From positions 19,994 to 83,993 of the forward strand of contig DATBKB010000095.1 in assembly GCA_036556145.1 (NCBI GenBank): DNA of 64,000 nt, given 5' to 3'. The stretch is from JACDAV01 sp036556145. Lineage in GTDB: Bacteria > Chloroflexota > Limnocylindria > Limnocylindrales > CSP1-4. A program made the position numbers and the translations under genes. The notes under the pieces were generated by a model that saw nothing but the letters and a program-made list of their open reading frames with translations, was not told where the DNA came from and searched no databases. The first letter of the stretch is position 1. Each line of letters starts with the position of its first letter. This document shows positions 26,736-34,476 of this stretch, one piece after another.

Positions 26736-28148
26736 CTAGTAGGCGAAGCCGAAGATGTTCGGGGCGAGGTGGATGCCCATGACCTCGAACTTCTCGACGA
26801 ACTTCGGCCGGATCCCGGTCGGCTTGAGGCGACCCTGGATCTTGCCGTCGACGACGCCCGTCTGCTCGAAGACGAAGACGTCCTGCATGACGATGACGTC
26901 GCCTTCCATGCCCTGGACCTCGGTGATGTTCGTGATCTTCCGGGTCCCGTCCTTGAGGCGGCTCTGGTGGACGATGAGGTCCACCGCCGAGGAGATCTGC
27001 TCACGGATGGCGCGGACCGGCAGGTCGACGCCGGCCATGAGCACCATCGTCTCGAGGCGCGACAGCATGTCGCGCGGCGAGTTGGCGTGACCGGTCGACA
27101 TCGACCCGTCGTGGCCGGTGTTCATCGCCTGGAGCATGTCGAGCGCCTCGCCGGCGCGGCACTCTCCGACGATGATCCGGTCGGGCCGCATTCGGAGGGA
27201 GTTGCGGACGAGCTCCCGGATCGGGATCGCGCCCTTGCCTTCGATGTTCGGCGGCCGCGACTCGAGGGTGACGACGTGCTCCTGTCGAAGCTGGAGCTCG
27301 GCCGCGTCCTCGATCGTGACGATCCGCTCATCGTTCGGAATGAACGAGGAGAGGACGTTGAGGGTCGTGGTCTTGCCCGAGCCGGTACCGCCGGAGACGA
27401 AGATGTTCAGCCGGGCCTCGACGCAGGCGCGGAGGAAGTCGAACATGTCCGGCGTCGCCGTCCCGAAGCGGACGAGGTCGTCGACCGTGAACGGGCTGGC
27501 CGAGAACTTCCGGATCGTGATGACGGGGCCGACGAGCGACAGGGGCGGGATGATCGCGTTGACGCGCGAGCCGTCGGTCAGGCGGGCGTCGACCATCGGG
27601 CTCGACTCGTCGACGCGGCGTCCGATCGGGGCGATGATCCGATCGATGATCCGCATGACGTGGTCGTCGTTCTGGAACACGACGTTCGTCAGCTCGAGGC
27701 GGCCGCTGCGCTCGATGTAGACCTGACGCGGGCCGTTGACCATGACTTCGGAGATCGACTCGTCGCGGAGGAGCGGCTCGAGCGGGCCGAGGCCGATGAT
27801 CTCGTCGGTGATCTGCTCGAGCATTCGGACCCGCTCGGCGCGGGTCAGGGCCAGGCCCTCCTCGTCGATGACCTTGCCGAAGATCTCCTCGATCTGGCGG
27901 CGAACCTCGACCTGGTTGGACAGGTCGAGCTTGGGGTCGAGGTCCTGGATGACGCGGTTCTGGATCCGGAACTTGACGTCCCGGAACGACTCGCGGACAG
28001 GGCCCTGGGCCATCAGCCGGGCCGCGGACGTCGCGGGCGGGCCGCCGCTCGGGGGCGTCGGCGCGGCCGGCGAGCCGGCGCCGGACCCAGCGGGCGTGGC
28101 CGGGCCACTGCCCGGTCGGGCGGACTCGATTCGCTTCAGGAGGGACAT
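26736..28148 (-). CDS. tadA: Tad pilus assembly ATPase TadA/CpaF
   Basis: Hexameric secretion ATPase that powers Flp pilus assembly in the cytoplasm. 470 residues. A Pro/Ala-rich disordered start (to about 45) leads into the N-terminal domain. The RecA-like core follows with Walker A GGTGSGKT at 253-260, Walker B RIVTIEDAAEL near 275-285, and the His box STGHANSP. No second, retraction-type ATPase is present in the window. Confidence 0.96.
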   Translation of the reverse strand: MSLLKRIESARPGSGPATPAGSGAGSPAAPTPPSGGPPATSAARLMAQGPVRESFRDVKFRIQNRVIQDLDPKLDLSNQVEVRRQIEEIFGKVIDEEGLALTRAERVRMLEQITDEIIGLGPLEPLLRDESISEVMVNGPRQVYIERSGRLELTNVVFQNDDHVMRIIDRIIAPIGRRVDESSPMVDARLTDGSRVNAIIPPLSLVGPVITIRKFSASPFTVDDLVRFGTATPDMFDFLRACVEARLNIFVSGGTGSGKTTTLNVLSSFIPNDERIVTIEDAAELQLRQEHVVTLESRPPNIEGKGAIPIRELVRNSLRMRPDRIIVGECRAGEALDMLQAMNTGHDGSMSTGHANSPRDMLSRLETMVLMAGVDLPVRAIREQISSAVDLIVHQSRLKDGTRKITNITEVQGMEGDVIVMQDVFVFEQTGVVDGKIQGRLKPTGIRPKFVEKFEVMGIHLAPNIFGFAY

Positions 28149-28195
28149 CGCTCAGACCCCTTTCGCCCCGCAGGGGCGTGCTTCGACCACCGTCA

Positions 28196-29437
28196 TCACC
28201 GCCATGCGAAGAGAGACTTCCGGGCAGCCGGCTTCTGCGGCTCGGCCGCGGGCACCGGCTCGCGCTCGCCGACCACGGCGGCGGCGAGCCGAAGGATGTC
28301 GTGCGAGACCTGCGCCTCGCGGTTGCTCAGGAAGAAGGGCACGCCGCGGTTGAGCGCGTAGACGACGCTCCGGCCGTCGCTGACGATCGTGTGATCGACC
28401 TTGCGGCCGATCGAGTTCTCGACGTCGGTGACCTTGATCCCGAGCGTTGAGTCGGCCCGATTGAGGACGAGGCGAACCTTGCCCGTCTCGTAGCCGAGCT
28501 GCTCCGCGACCTCCAGGAAGAGGCGCATGTTCTTGATGCTCGTGATCTCGAGGCTGAGCATCGTCAGGATGATGTCGGCGCTGTCGAGGATGCCGAGGGT
28601 CGTGTCGTTGAACCACGACGTGCAGTCGACGACGACGAGGTCGTGCTTCGCCCGGAGCGCCTCGAGGACCTTCTTGACGCCGGACGGGTTGATGAGCTCG
28701 GCCATCTCGGGGGACGGTGGGGCGAGCAGGACGCCGATGCCGGCGGAGTGGTTGATGACGAAGGTATCGAGCGAGTCGGCCTCGCCCGCCTCGAGCTCCG
28801 GCACGAGGTCGGCGATCGACTTGTTGCGGGGGTTGAGGTTGAGGAGCACGCCGACGTCGCCGAACTGGAACGAGCCGTCGACGAGGACGACGTCCTTGCC
28901 GAGCTCGGTCGCCGCGGCCACCGCGAGGTTCACGGCGACCGTCGTGCGGCCGACGCCGCCCTTCGGGCTGAAGACCGCGACGAGGATCCCGGGATCGCGG
29001 GACGGGCCGTCGGTCCCGCTCGCGACCGGCACGGCCGCGGCCATCCGCGACAGCTTCTCCCGCTCGCGGATGTAGACCTGCCGGATCGAGGCGGTCAGCT
29101 CGTCGCTGCTGAACGGCTTGACGAGGAACTCGCGCGCGCCGGCGAGCATCGAGCGCCGAAGGTAGTCGGCCTCGCCCTGGACGGACATCATGACGACCGA
29201 TGCCGTCGGCGCCCGCGCGGCGAGCTGTTCGGTCGTGCTGATGCCGTCCATGTCCGGCATGTTGATGTCCATCAGCACGACGTCCGGCTGGAGCTTCACG
29301 GCGAGCTCGATCGCCTCGCCACCCGACGACGCGGACCCGACCACCTCGATGTCGGCCTCGAAGCCGAGGAGCTTGGTCAGGTGATCCCGCGTCTCCGGGA
29401 TGTCGTCGACGATCAGGACCTTGATCTGGTCGGCCAT
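28196..29437 (-). CDS. cpaE: Response-regulator receiver fused to CpaE/TadZ-type MinD-like ATPase
   Basis: 413 residues. An N-terminal receiver domain (about 5-120) keeps the acidic pair D11/D12, the phosphoacceptor D57 in VLMDINMPDMDG and K107 in FLVKPF, so it should be phosphorylatable. The ParA/MinD-like ATPase has the deviant Walker A KGGVGRTT at 159-166. CpaE/TadZ proteins position Tad pili; many have degenerate receivers, but this one looks intact. A Lys/Pro-rich tail ends the protein. It sits between cpaB and tadA. Confidence 0.92.
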   Translation of the reverse strand: MADQIKVLIVDDIPETRDHLTKLLGFEADIEVVGSASSGGEAIELAVKLQPDVVLMDINMPDMDGISTTEQLAARAPTASVVMMSVQGEADYLRRSMLAGAREFLVKPFSSDELTASIRQVYIREREKLSRMAAAVPVASGTDGPSRDPGILVAVFSPKGGVGRTTVAVNLAVAAATELGKDVVLVDGSFQFGDVGVLLNLNPRNKSIADLVPELEAGEADSLDTFVINHSAGIGVLLAPPSPEMAELINPSGVKKVLEALRAKHDLVVVDCTSWFNDTTLGILDSADIILTMLSLEITSIKNMRLFLEVAEQLGYETGKVRLVLNRADSTLGIKVTDVENSIGRKVDHTIVSDGRSVVYALNRGVPFFLSNREAQVSHDILRLAAAVVGEREPVPAAEPQKPAARKSLFAWR

Positions 29438-29565
29438 CTGGGAGCTGTCAGTTCCCTAGCGAGACTTGCGATGGATGGGAGCGACGGGCGCGGGACGTTG
29501 CGTCCGCGCGCCCGTCGGGGCCTGTCCGGGGAGCCGGCCGCCCCTGGCGACCGCTCGATCGGTGA

Positions 29566-30447
29566 CTACTGCCGCTCCGGCAGGATTGCTTCGACGAGCT
29601 GCGGGATGAGGACGTCGTACTCGTCGACGAGGACCCGCAGGGTCACGCCGGTCGTGCCGGCCGCCTCGCCGGGGATGACGTTGCCCTGCTCGTCGCGGAA
29701 GTCGTTCGGCGAGCGCAGGACGAGCGACACCGTGCCGTCCATCTGGGCGAACTTGATGACCTCGGCCTGCTGCGGCGTCACCGAGAGGATGACGATCTCC
29801 TGCTGGCCGGTGAGGGTCACGCCCTGCTCACCCTGGGTCTGGCCCTCGGTCGTCTCCCGCGGCGGGAGCAGGGTGCCGATGACCTGCATGCCCTGGAGCA
29901 GCAACTTGACGCTGGTGGCGTTGATGCCCGAGACGACGTTGATCGTGTCGTCCGACGGGTTGAGCGTGACGACCGGGAACTTGTCGGTGCCGAAGCCGAC
30001 GAGCAGGTCGACGTAGTCACCCTGTCGGATGACGGTGCCGACGCCCGAGACCTGGTCGACCTGGATCGCGATCGCGCGCTGTCCGGGCGGCACCGTGACG
30101 TTGATGAGGCCGGTCGAAGCTCCGGTATCGAAGTCGCGGGCCGTCAGCTGCTTGCCGGCCGCGATGTCCTGACGGGCGATCTTGCCGAGCAGGAGGCTGG
30201 CGTCCGGGAAGGCCTGCGCGTCACGCTGGGTGACCGCGAGGTTCTTGCTGGTGAGCATGTCCGCGGTGATCGGCGTGCCGAGCGCGATGGCTCGGGCGGC
30301 GAACACCGTCGGGAGCTGCGATGGCGTCTGCGTGCCGCCGCCGCCACCGCGGTCGCCCTGGAAGACGACCACGATTCCGACGAAGGCGACGATCGCGAGG
30401 AAGACGCCGATGAGCAGGACGAGCCGATTCGAGCGCTTCAAGTGCAT
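29566..30447 (-). CDS. cpaB: Flp pilus assembly protein CpaB/RcpC
   Basis: 293 residues. A short basic N-terminus, one transmembrane helix near 10-29, then a SAF domain (VFAARAIALGTPITADMLTSK; KIARQDIAAGKQLTARDFD) and the RcpC/CpaB domain (RAIAIQVDQVSGVGTVIRQGDYVDLL). CpaB proteins act on the outer side of the membrane in Tad assembly. ATG follows GGGGAGA. First gene of the assembly operon, downstream of the repeat arrays. Confidence 0.93.
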   Translation of the reverse strand: MHLKRSNRLVLLIGVFLAIVAFVGIVVVFQGDRGGGGGTQTPSQLPTVFAARAIALGTPITADMLTSKNLAVTQRDAQAFPDASLLLGKIARQDIAAGKQLTARDFDTGASTGLINVTVPPGQRAIAIQVDQVSGVGTVIRQGDYVDLLVGFGTDKFPVVTLNPSDDTINVVSGINATSVKLLLQGMQVIGTLLPPRETTEGQTQGEQGVTLTGQQEIVILSVTPQQAEVIKFAQMDGTVSLVLRSPNDFRDEQGNVIPGEAAGTTGVTLRVLVDEYDVLIPQLVEAILPERQ

Positions 30448-30501
30448 TCTCCCCGTGTGTGACAGGTGGCACCATGATGGGGAGGGCCTCGGGGGCCCGC
30501 G

Positions 30502-30507
30502 ACTATA
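30502..30507 (-). promoter_or_regulatory. -10 element (TATAGT) upstream of cpaB
   Basis: TATAGT on the minus strand, 54 nt before the cpaB start. No convincing -35 box is visible. Lies between cpaB and the GC-rich repeat arrays, so regulators bound to those repeats could act on it. Confidence 0.4.
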
Positions 30508-30647
30508 CGGATTGGCTAGGACCCCCGGGAAGATTCGGCAGGAAACGCCGCGTGACGAAAGGTCGCCCGCAAGGTGGCCCTCCGGCCCGACCGGTGCTCA
30601 GGCAAGGTTCGACGCAAGGTCCGGCAGGCCGCGGGCCGGCGCGGGTG

Positions 30648-30793
30648 CTCTCGAGCCGCCCGCGGCGCCCGCTGCGCCTCTGGAGCCGCCCGCGGCGCCT
30701 GCTGCGCCCTCTCGAGCCGAGCGCTGCGCCTGCTGCGCCTCTGGGAGCCGCCCGCGGCGCCCGCTGCGCCCTCTCGAGCCGCCCGCTGCGCCT
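30648..30793. repeat. Tandem array of about five ~31-bp GC-rich repeats
   Basis: Copies begin at 30648, 30678, 30709, 30739 and 30770. The consensus is CTCTCGAGCCGCCCGCGG followed by CGCCCGCTGCGC. Copies 1, 2 and 4 are almost identical; copies 3 and 5 have lost the CCGCGG core. The array is non-coding: it lies in the 711-bp gap between cpaB and the first pilin gene. ORFs across it are Arg/Ala-rich compositional artefacts. Confidence 0.8.
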
Positions 30794-30818
30794 CCCGCGG
30801 GCCCCCGCCTTCTCGCAG

Positions 30819-31070
30819 GTACGCACCCTGCGCGTGGTAGATCGCGGACCGGGCCGCTTCGTCAATCGGCTACGCACCAGGTGCGTACCTGAGCCCTCGT
30901 TCGCGCCTTTCGCCCTGCCGCGCGGCGCCAACACGCACCACGTGCGTACCTGAGCCTCGGTCCCGCACGTCGCCTACCCGCGCGGCGCCAACACGCACCG
31001 GGTGCGTACATGAGTGCTCGTCGGCGCCGTCTGCCCTGCCACGCGGCGCGAACCCGAACCACGTGCGTAC
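30819..31070. repeat. Array of ~60-bp units, each centred on a palindrome (ACGCACC-n-GGTGCGT)
   Basis: Palindrome centres fall near 30828, 30879, 30940, 31000 and 31060. The best copy, 30871-30887, reads TACGCACC-A-GGTGCGTA. Those at 30933-30947 and 30993-31007 keep 6- and 7-bp arms. The outer two are degenerate. Flanks are conserved too (GCGGCGCCAAC before, CTGAGCCTCGGTC after). It lies between the pilin terminator and the cpaB promoter, within the same 711-bp gene-free stretch as the other array. A regulator-binding array or REP-like sequence is possible. Confidence 0.8.
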
Positions 31071-31101
31071 CCCGGCCTCGGTCTGCGACGCTCCGCGGGC
31101 A

Positions 31102-31140
31102 ACGAAAAAGCGGCCCGCCGTTCGTCCGGCGGGCCGCTTT
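31102..31140 (-). terminator. Rho-independent terminator of Flp pilin 1
   Basis: A 14-bp perfect stem (aaagcggcccgccg at 31107-31120 with cggcgggccgcttt at 31127-31140) and a 6-nt loop. Read on the minus strand it is followed by TTTTTCGTT. It lies just after the pilin stop at 31159. Confidence 0.88.
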
Positions 31141-31158
31141 GATTGGCGGTTCAGGGGG

Positions 31159-31353
31159 TCAGGGCGTGACGCTGTCGATCGAGCTGCCGATGACGCTGAG
31201 CTTGTCGCTCACCTGGCTGCCCAGGAACATGAGCGCGGAGATTGCGACGATCGCGATCAGGGCGAGAATGAGTGCGTATTCGGCCAGGCCCTGGCCATCC
31301 TCGTCGCGGCGGATGAGCGAATAGAGCCGGACGAGTGCGGAGCGGATGCCCAC
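31159..31353 (-). CDS. Flp/Fap type IVb pilin (copy 1)
   Basis: 64-residue prepilin. A basic leader (IRRDEDG) is followed by the processing site G/QGLAEYALI with Glu at +5, then a single hydrophobic helix (LALIAIVAISALMFLG) and a short polar tail ending SVTP. GTG at 31353 is chosen because a perfect AAAGGAGGTGA lies just upstream; longer forms would put that site inside the gene. It has its own promoter and terminator, so it is probably transcribed alone and strongly. Confidence 0.92.
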   Translation of the reverse strand: MGIRSALVRLYSLIRRDEDGQGLAEYALILALIAIVAISALMFLGSQVSDKLSVIGSSIDSVTP

Positions 31354-31435
31354 CAGTTCACCTCCTTTCATCGGAGTCGTTGGCGGACCCGGTTGCCACA
31401 GGGCTACTGCCGGTCCGGCGCCGCTCGTACAGGCC

Positions 31436-31463
31436 ACACTAGGTTTGCCGGTACGGGTGTCAA
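31436..31463 (-). promoter_or_regulatory. Sigma70-type promoter of Flp pilin 1
   Basis: Minus strand TTGACA (31463-31458), 16-bp spacer, TAGTGT (31441-31436). The -35 is a consensus match. About 82 nt lie between the -10 and the pilin start. Confidence 0.55.
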
Positions 31464-31530
31464 TGACCCGAATGGGGGGAGTGGTGACGAGGCGCCACGA
31501 GCGTCCGCCACGCTCCCCGGAAGAGTCGAA

Positions 31531-31557
31531 CCGCCGGCCCGACAGGCGGGCCGGCGG
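31531..31557 (-). terminator. GC-rich stem-loop after Flp pilin 2
   Basis: ccgccggccc (31531-31540) pairs with gggccggcgg (31548-31557). It follows the pilin 2 stop at 31585 at the same distance as the terminators of pilins 1 and 3, but has only a short T run. Confidence 0.6.
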
Positions 31558-31584
31558 TCCGGATGGTCGCGAGTCAGGAGGCGA

Positions 31585-31755
31585 CTAGATCGAGTCGCCG
31601 ACCGTGCTGAGGATCGTGCTGACCTGCGAGCCGAGGAAGATCAGCGCGACGATCGCGACGATCGCGATGAGGGCGAGGATCAGCGCGTACTCGGCGAGAC
31701 CCTGGCCTTCCTCGTCGCGACGGAACGACGCGATAAGTGCATGAAGGAACGACAT
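31585..31755 (-). CDS. Flp/Fap type IVb pilin (copy 2)
   Basis: 56-residue prepilin with leader FRRDEEG, cleavage site G/QGLAEYALI and Glu at +5, one hydrophobic helix and the tail STILSTVGDSI. ATG at 31755 is supported by AAAGGAGGTG nine bases upstream. From the processing site onward it differs from copy 3 by a single Ser/Ala exchange. A TATACC hexamer at 31792-31797 may be its -10. Confidence 0.92.
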   Translation of the reverse strand: MSFLHALIASFRRDEEGQGLAEYALILALIAIVAIVALIFLGSQVSTILSTVGDSI

Positions 31756-31954
31756 GTGCTTCGACACCTCCTTTCCTTCAGAAAGTCCCTCGGTATACGC
31801 CGAAGGCGAGGCCAACGTACGAACGCCGGCATGGGTGCCGCAATGGGACTTCAGGGATAGGACCTGGTGCGTCGGCGCCCTCGTCACGCACGGGCCCGGG
31901 GCAGCCCGTCAACGGGAGTCGTGGAGGGGAGAGCGGCCGCCCGGTGGGCGGCGG

Positions 31955-31991
31955 GCAAAACGAAACCGCCGGGCCCGAAGGCCCGGCGGTT
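31955..31991 (-). terminator. Rho-independent terminator of Flp pilin 3
   Basis: A 12-bp perfect stem (aaccgccgggcc at 31964-31975 with ggcccggcggtt at 31980-31991) and a 4-nt loop. On the minus strand it is followed by TCGTTTTG. Confidence 0.85.
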
Positions 31992-32011
31992 AGACCGTTC
32001 TGGCGTGACGA

Positions 32012-32182
32012 CTAGATCGAGTCGCCGACGGTGCTGAGGATCGTGCTGACCTGGGCGCCCAGGAAGATCAGGGCGACGATCGCAACGATCGCGATGAGGG
32101 CGAGGATCAGCGCGTACTCGGCGAGACCCTGGCCATCCTCGTCGCGGCGAAGCGCGGCGAAGAGCGAGTGAATGAGCGCCAT
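32012..32182 (-). CDS. Flp/Fap type IVb pilin (copy 3)
   Basis: 56-residue prepilin with leader LRRDEDG, cleavage site G/QGLAEYALI with Glu at +5, then a hydrophobic helix and tail STILSTVGDSI. ATG at 32182 follows GGAGG by 9 nt. The DNA is nearly identical to copy 2 over about 130 bp, indicating recent duplication or gene conversion. Which copy is the major pilin cannot be told from sequence. Confidence 0.92.
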   Translation of the reverse strand: MALIHSLFAALRRDEDGQGLAEYALILALIAIVAIVALIFLGAQVSTILSTVGDSI

Positions 32183-32334
32183 CTGAGGCTGCCTCCTGGA
32201 TGAGTTCCACCCTCGGTCGAGGGCCTCAGCCACTATTGCAGCGCCCATCCGGCCGGGAAACTAGCGGAATCGTACTGCCGAAGGGTCCCAGTAGCGTGGG
32301 TTCGGGCACCGCCCGGTCAACGGCCGGGCGCCCC

Positions 32335-32517
32335 CTAGCGGCCCTCGGACGCCTCCACGGCCCGGGCGATGAAGTCGAGCACGTCGGCGACCGTGCCGCC
32401 GGCGAACGTCAGCAGGCCCAGGGCGAAGAGCGCCGCGCCGCCGAGGATCAGGCCGTACTCGACGATGCCCTGGCCGGCGATGCGCCGAGGCACCGGTCGA
32501 CCGGGGCGTCGAGTCAC
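32335..32517 (-). CDS. Divergent Flp-like pilin / class III signal peptide protein
   Basis: 60 residues. A strongly basic leader ending RRIAG, the processing site G/QGIVEYGLI with Glu at +5, a hydrophobic helix (LGGAALFALGLLTFAG) and a longer polar end than the other pilins (VADVLDFIARAVEASEGR). It could be a minor or pseudo-pilin. The GTG start lies in the stop of the upstream kinase gene (GTGA), so the two are translationally coupled. Confidence 0.8.
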   Translation of the reverse strand: MTRRPGRPVPRRIAGQGIVEYGLILGGAALFALGLLTFAGGTVADVLDFIARAVEASEGR

Positions 32518-33662
32518 CGCGACGCCGTCGTCGGCTCGGCGGACGTGGCGTCCGCGATCACGAGCAGCGTGCCGCCGTCGTCGATGAGCTGGACGGTCGC
32601 CCCGATTGGCGCCGCTCGCTGCTGGATCTCCCGCCAGGCGGCGTCGGGGAGCGTCAGCTGCCACGCCTGGCGAGCCGCCTCGGCCGCCTTGAGCTGGTCC
32701 GCGCGGCGATCCTCCATCATCGCCGCGAGCGCCGGCGGGACGTCCTTGCCGGCCTTCTTGTCGCGCTCGGCCTCGACCGGCACGCTCGGCCGCTCACCGC
32801 TTCGCTTCGCGCTGACCCGGGCCTCGAGCTGGTCTGACCAGTCGAGGCGGATCGCCAGCGAATCGGGGGCCTGGGAGAGGTAGGCGGCGAGCGCCTCGTC
32901 GACGATGCGGAAGAGCGCGCTCTCGATCTCGACCGGCAGCCGCCGGTCGGCCCCGAGCGAGTCGAACGACACCGCGACGCCCGCCCGGCGGCCGCGGTCG
33001 CGGGCGGCGCGGCGGAGCGTGGGCACGAGCCCGAGGTCGTCGAGGACCATCGGCCGGACGTCGAAGATGAAGGACTTCGTCGCCTCGAGCGTCTGCTGGA
33101 CCATGCCGATGAGGAGCCCGACCTCGGTCCGCGCCCGGGCGGTGTCGGTGGCGAGGAGCCGTTCCACGATCTGGGCCTGGAGGACGATGTTCGTCAGGCT
33201 CTGCGCGGGACCGTCGTGCATCGCGCGCGCAATCTCGCGGCGAAGATCCTCCTGGGCGGCGAGGACGGCCCGCGACGCCGCCGGCGGCAGCGACCCGTCG
33301 GCGGCGGACAGCGTCCGGGCCGGTGCATCGGCAGCCGCGAGCTTGCCGAGCGACTCGCGGAAGCGCGCGAGTGTCTTCCGCTTGCCCTCGAGGACGTCGA
33401 CCTGGGCCTCCATGAGCGCCGCCCGACGCGTCAGCGTGACGAGCTGGTCGCTGAGCTCGAGGCGCTCCTTGAAGTCGGCGTTGCGGTCGACGAGGATCGT
33501 CATCTTGTCCGCAGCCTGCTTGCGCTTCTGCTCGTGGCGAGCGGACTCGGCCTTCGCCTGGTTGATGAGCAGCTCGATCTCACGGAGCTCCTTGTCGAGC
33601 ACGGCAAGCTCCGCGGCGAGGGGCTGATCGGCGGGCGCGGAGGCGGTCACGGAATCGGTCAC
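32514..33662 (-). CDS. DegS-like histidine kinase with degenerate ATP-binding domain
   Basis: 382 residues. A long N-terminal coiled coil (about 15-115) leads to a HisKA_3 dimerisation domain with the phosphoacceptor H149 in REIARAMHDGPAQSL. The ATPase part is degraded: the N box reads RIVDEALAAYLSQ, lacking the Mg-binding Asn and the KH pair, and no DxGxGF or later G box follows. That region holds a charged Lys/Glu/Ala insertion instead. It probably cannot bind ATP normally and may act as a pseudokinase or phosphotransfer partner for the intact kinase at 34-35 kb. Confidence 0.85.
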   Translation of the reverse strand: MTDSVTASAPADQPLAAELAVLDKELREIELLINQAKAESARHEQKRKQAADKMTILVDRNADFKERLELSDQLVTLTRRAALMEAQVDVLEGKRKTLARFRESLGKLAAADAPARTLSAADGSLPPAASRAVLAAQEDLRREIARAMHDGPAQSLTNIVLQAQIVERLLATDTARARTEVGLLIGMVQQTLEATKSFIFDVRPMVLDDLGLVPTLRRAARDRGRRAGVAVSFDSLGADRRLPVEIESALFRIVDEALAAYLSQAPDSLAIRLDWSDQLEARVSAKRSGERPSVPVEAERDKKAGKDVPPALAAMMEDRRADQLKAAEAARQAWQLTLPDAAWREIQQRAAPIGATVQLIDDGGTLLVIADATSAEPTTASR

Positions 33663-33729
33663 GCGAGCGCGGTCCCCTGACTTCTGGTCGGAGTTCGTGG
33701 AGCGGTGATGGGTCGGCCGGTGCCCGGGG

Positions 33730-34476
33730 TCAGTCCTCGGGCATCCGGATCCATCCCTGGCGCATCGCGTACACGACGGCCTGGGTGCGGTCGTTCACCG
33801 ACAGCTTGCGCAGGATCGAGCTCATGTGGTTCTTGACGGTCTGCTCGCTGATCGACAGGGAGTAGGCAACCTGCTTGTTCGTCATGCCCTGGGCGATGTT
33901 GTCGAGGATCTCGACCTCGCGCGGCGAGAGCGGCGCGAAGATCGGGGCCGCTTCCTGGCCGTAGACGGCCAGCTCGCGGAACTCCTTGAGCACGCGGCTC
34001 GCGACCGACGGCTTCGCGAAGACCTTGTCGTTGATCAGGTACTCGCCCGTGACGACGCGGCGAATGATCGTGACGAGGTCGTCGGGTCCGACGTCCTTGA
34101 GGATGAACGCGGCCGCGCCGGCCTTGATCGCATCGAACAGCGCGTCCTCGTCCTCACTGACGGCGAGCACGATGATCCCCGTCGACGGCAGCTCGCGCTT
34201 GATCCGCTGGGTCGTCTCGATGCCGCCGGGGGCGGGCAGCGAGAGGTCCATGAGGATGATGTCCGGCGACGTCTCGAGCGACCGGTCGACCGCGGAGCGG
34301 CTGTCGTCGGCCTCGCCGACGACGTCGAAGTCCGACTCGCGCTCGATGATGTTCTTGATCCCGACCCGGAACAGGGCGTGGTCGTCGACGATGAGGATCC
34401 GGGTCTTCTCGCCCGGACCACGCCGGTCGGGGCCGCCCCGACGGCGCTCCGGGCCGCTGTAGTCGATTGCCGTCAT
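33730..34476 (-). CDS. NarL/DegU-type response regulator
   Basis: 248 residues. The receiver domain (about 25-145) has the acidic pair D31/D32, phosphoacceptor D77 in ILMDLSLPAPGG and Lys in FILKDVG. A LuxR-type HTH at about 180-240 follows (LSPREVEILDNIAQGMTNKQVA; VKNHMSSILRKLSVNDRTQAV). A polar 24-residue N-terminal extension precedes the receiver. Its start overlaps the intact kinase stop, so the pair is a two-component system. Being beside the pilin genes, it is a good candidate to control them. Confidence 0.93.
   Translation of the reverse strand: MTAIDYSGPERRRGGPDRRGPGEKTRILIVDDHALFRVGIKNIIERESDFDVVGEADDSRSAVDRSLETSPDIILMDLSLPAPGGIETTQRIKRELPSTGIIVLAVSEDEDALFDAIKAGAAAFILKDVGPDDLVTIIRRVVTGEYLINDKVFAKPSVASRVLKEFRELAVYGQEAAPIFAPLSPREVEILDNIAQGMTNKQVAYSLSISEQTVKNHMSSILRKLSVNDRTQAVVYAMRQGWIRMPED

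Noticed and set aside
30459..30953. Plus-strand ORFs of 164 and 236 residues across the cpaB upstream region
   Set aside because: They are Arg/Ala/Pro-rich translations of the 31-bp repeat array, with no ribosome site and no recognisable motif.
30819..31070. Palindromic repeat array considered as a CRISPR
   Set aside because: Repeat units are ~60 bp with conserved flanks rather than short repeats with unique spacers, and no cas genes are present.
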